This document shows positions 11,847 to 12,075 of a stretch of DNA of 12,075 nt, piece by piece. The stretch covers positions 1 through 12,075 of the forward strand of contig DAIDAS010000433.1 in assembly GCA_027310505.1 (NCBI GenBank), in the 5' to 3' direction. Origin of the DNA: a bacterium. Lineage in GTDB: Bacteria > Pseudomonadota > Gammaproteobacteria > Burkholderiales > Methylophilaceae. Numbering within the stretch: position 1 is the first letter of the stretch; each line of letters opens with the position of its first letter. Position numbers and translations under genes: made by a program. Under the pieces are notes generated by a model. It ran no database searches. It saw nothing but the letters and a program-made list of their open reading frames with translations, and was not told the origin of the DNA.

Positions 11847-12075
11847 ATGAATAAAACTGGAATCCTTGCCTTGCTGTTTTGCATTTCTTCTCCTGTCGCA
11901 GCAGAAGACGAAACCTCTGCCGTGCAGGCTTGTCAGAAAGCATTCATTGCTGGCGAATATGCGCAGGCCGTCACTTTTGCCAACCAGGCCTTGAAGGCGT
12001 CCTCTGACAATCGTGAAGCCTATTTGTGCCTTGGGCGCGCCCAAGGGGGCGTTGGCGACCATGCAGCAGCTATTG
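11847..12075 (+). CDS. Secreted TPR-like protein, N-terminal part (3' end outside window)
   Basis: The frame starts at ATG 11847 and runs open to the right edge (76 residues). Residues 1-19 form a signal peptide (MNKTGILALLFCISSPVAA) with a VAA/E cleavage site, so the product should be periplasmic or outer-membrane associated. From about residue 26 the sequence shows helix pairs of TPR type: ACQKAFIAGEYAQAVTFANQ followed by NREAYLCLGRAQGGVGDHAAAI. An ATG six bases upstream is followed directly by TGA and cannot be used. It is probably in the smc-zipA-ligA-cysQ operon. The family is not recognised beyond TPR-like repeats, and its role is unknown. Confidence 0.75.
   Translation, partial: MNKTGILALLFCISSPVAAEDETSAVQACQKAFIAGEYAQAVTFANQALKASSDNREAYLCLGRAQGGVGDHAAAI

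Overview
The window looks like chromosomal DNA from a betaproteobacterium, probably of the Nitrosomonadales/Methylophilales/Gallionellales type. This rests on the smc-zipA-ligA order, a short unimodular QueF next to an atypical PilZ-like protein, and moderately high-GC housekeeping genes. Family calls are made from recognisable motifs only; no search was run, and the taxonomic placement is an inference.

Left part (1-2187, + strand): a compact chemosensory-type cluster. It holds the end of a CheX-like phosphatase, a CheY-type receiver with all catalytic residues, a small MCP-like protein with one membrane anchor and no sensor domain, and a second CheX-like phosphatase. The last three are spaced or overlapped like an operon. 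Both CheX-like proteins carry an ExxNMIxG motif and both end in the same short tail (GELELF / GELEFF). No CheA or CheW is visible here.

Middle (2156-3128, - strand): two tRNA units. A stand-alone tRNA-Glu(TTC) has its own promoter and terminator. A tRNA-Ala(GGC)-tRNA-Glu(TTC) pair has a near-consensus sigma70 promoter and a strong intrinsic terminator. The two tRNA-Glu genes are identical over 76 bp. The roughly 360 bases between the units hold short repeats but no convincing gene.

Next (3150-4115, - strand): queF (queuosine pathway) followed by a PilZ-like gene, reading toward the tRNAs. Only 42 bases separate queF from smc, and overlapping divergent promoter elements lie there.

Right part (4158-12075, + strand): a tight operon-like run of smc (chromosome condensation), zipA (Z-ring anchor), ligA (NAD-dependent DNA ligase), cysQ (3'-phosphoadenosine nucleotide phosphatase) and the start of a secreted TPR-like protein. 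The genes overlap or lie within about 40 bases of each other. The main surprises are a single-base frameshift in the BRCT domain of ligA, an apparent tandem duplication of the ZipA C-terminal fold, a C9 tract in zipA, and short very AT-rich islands inside smc and cysQ. The most system-like and least ordinary part of the window is the CheX-CheY-MCP-CheX cluster.
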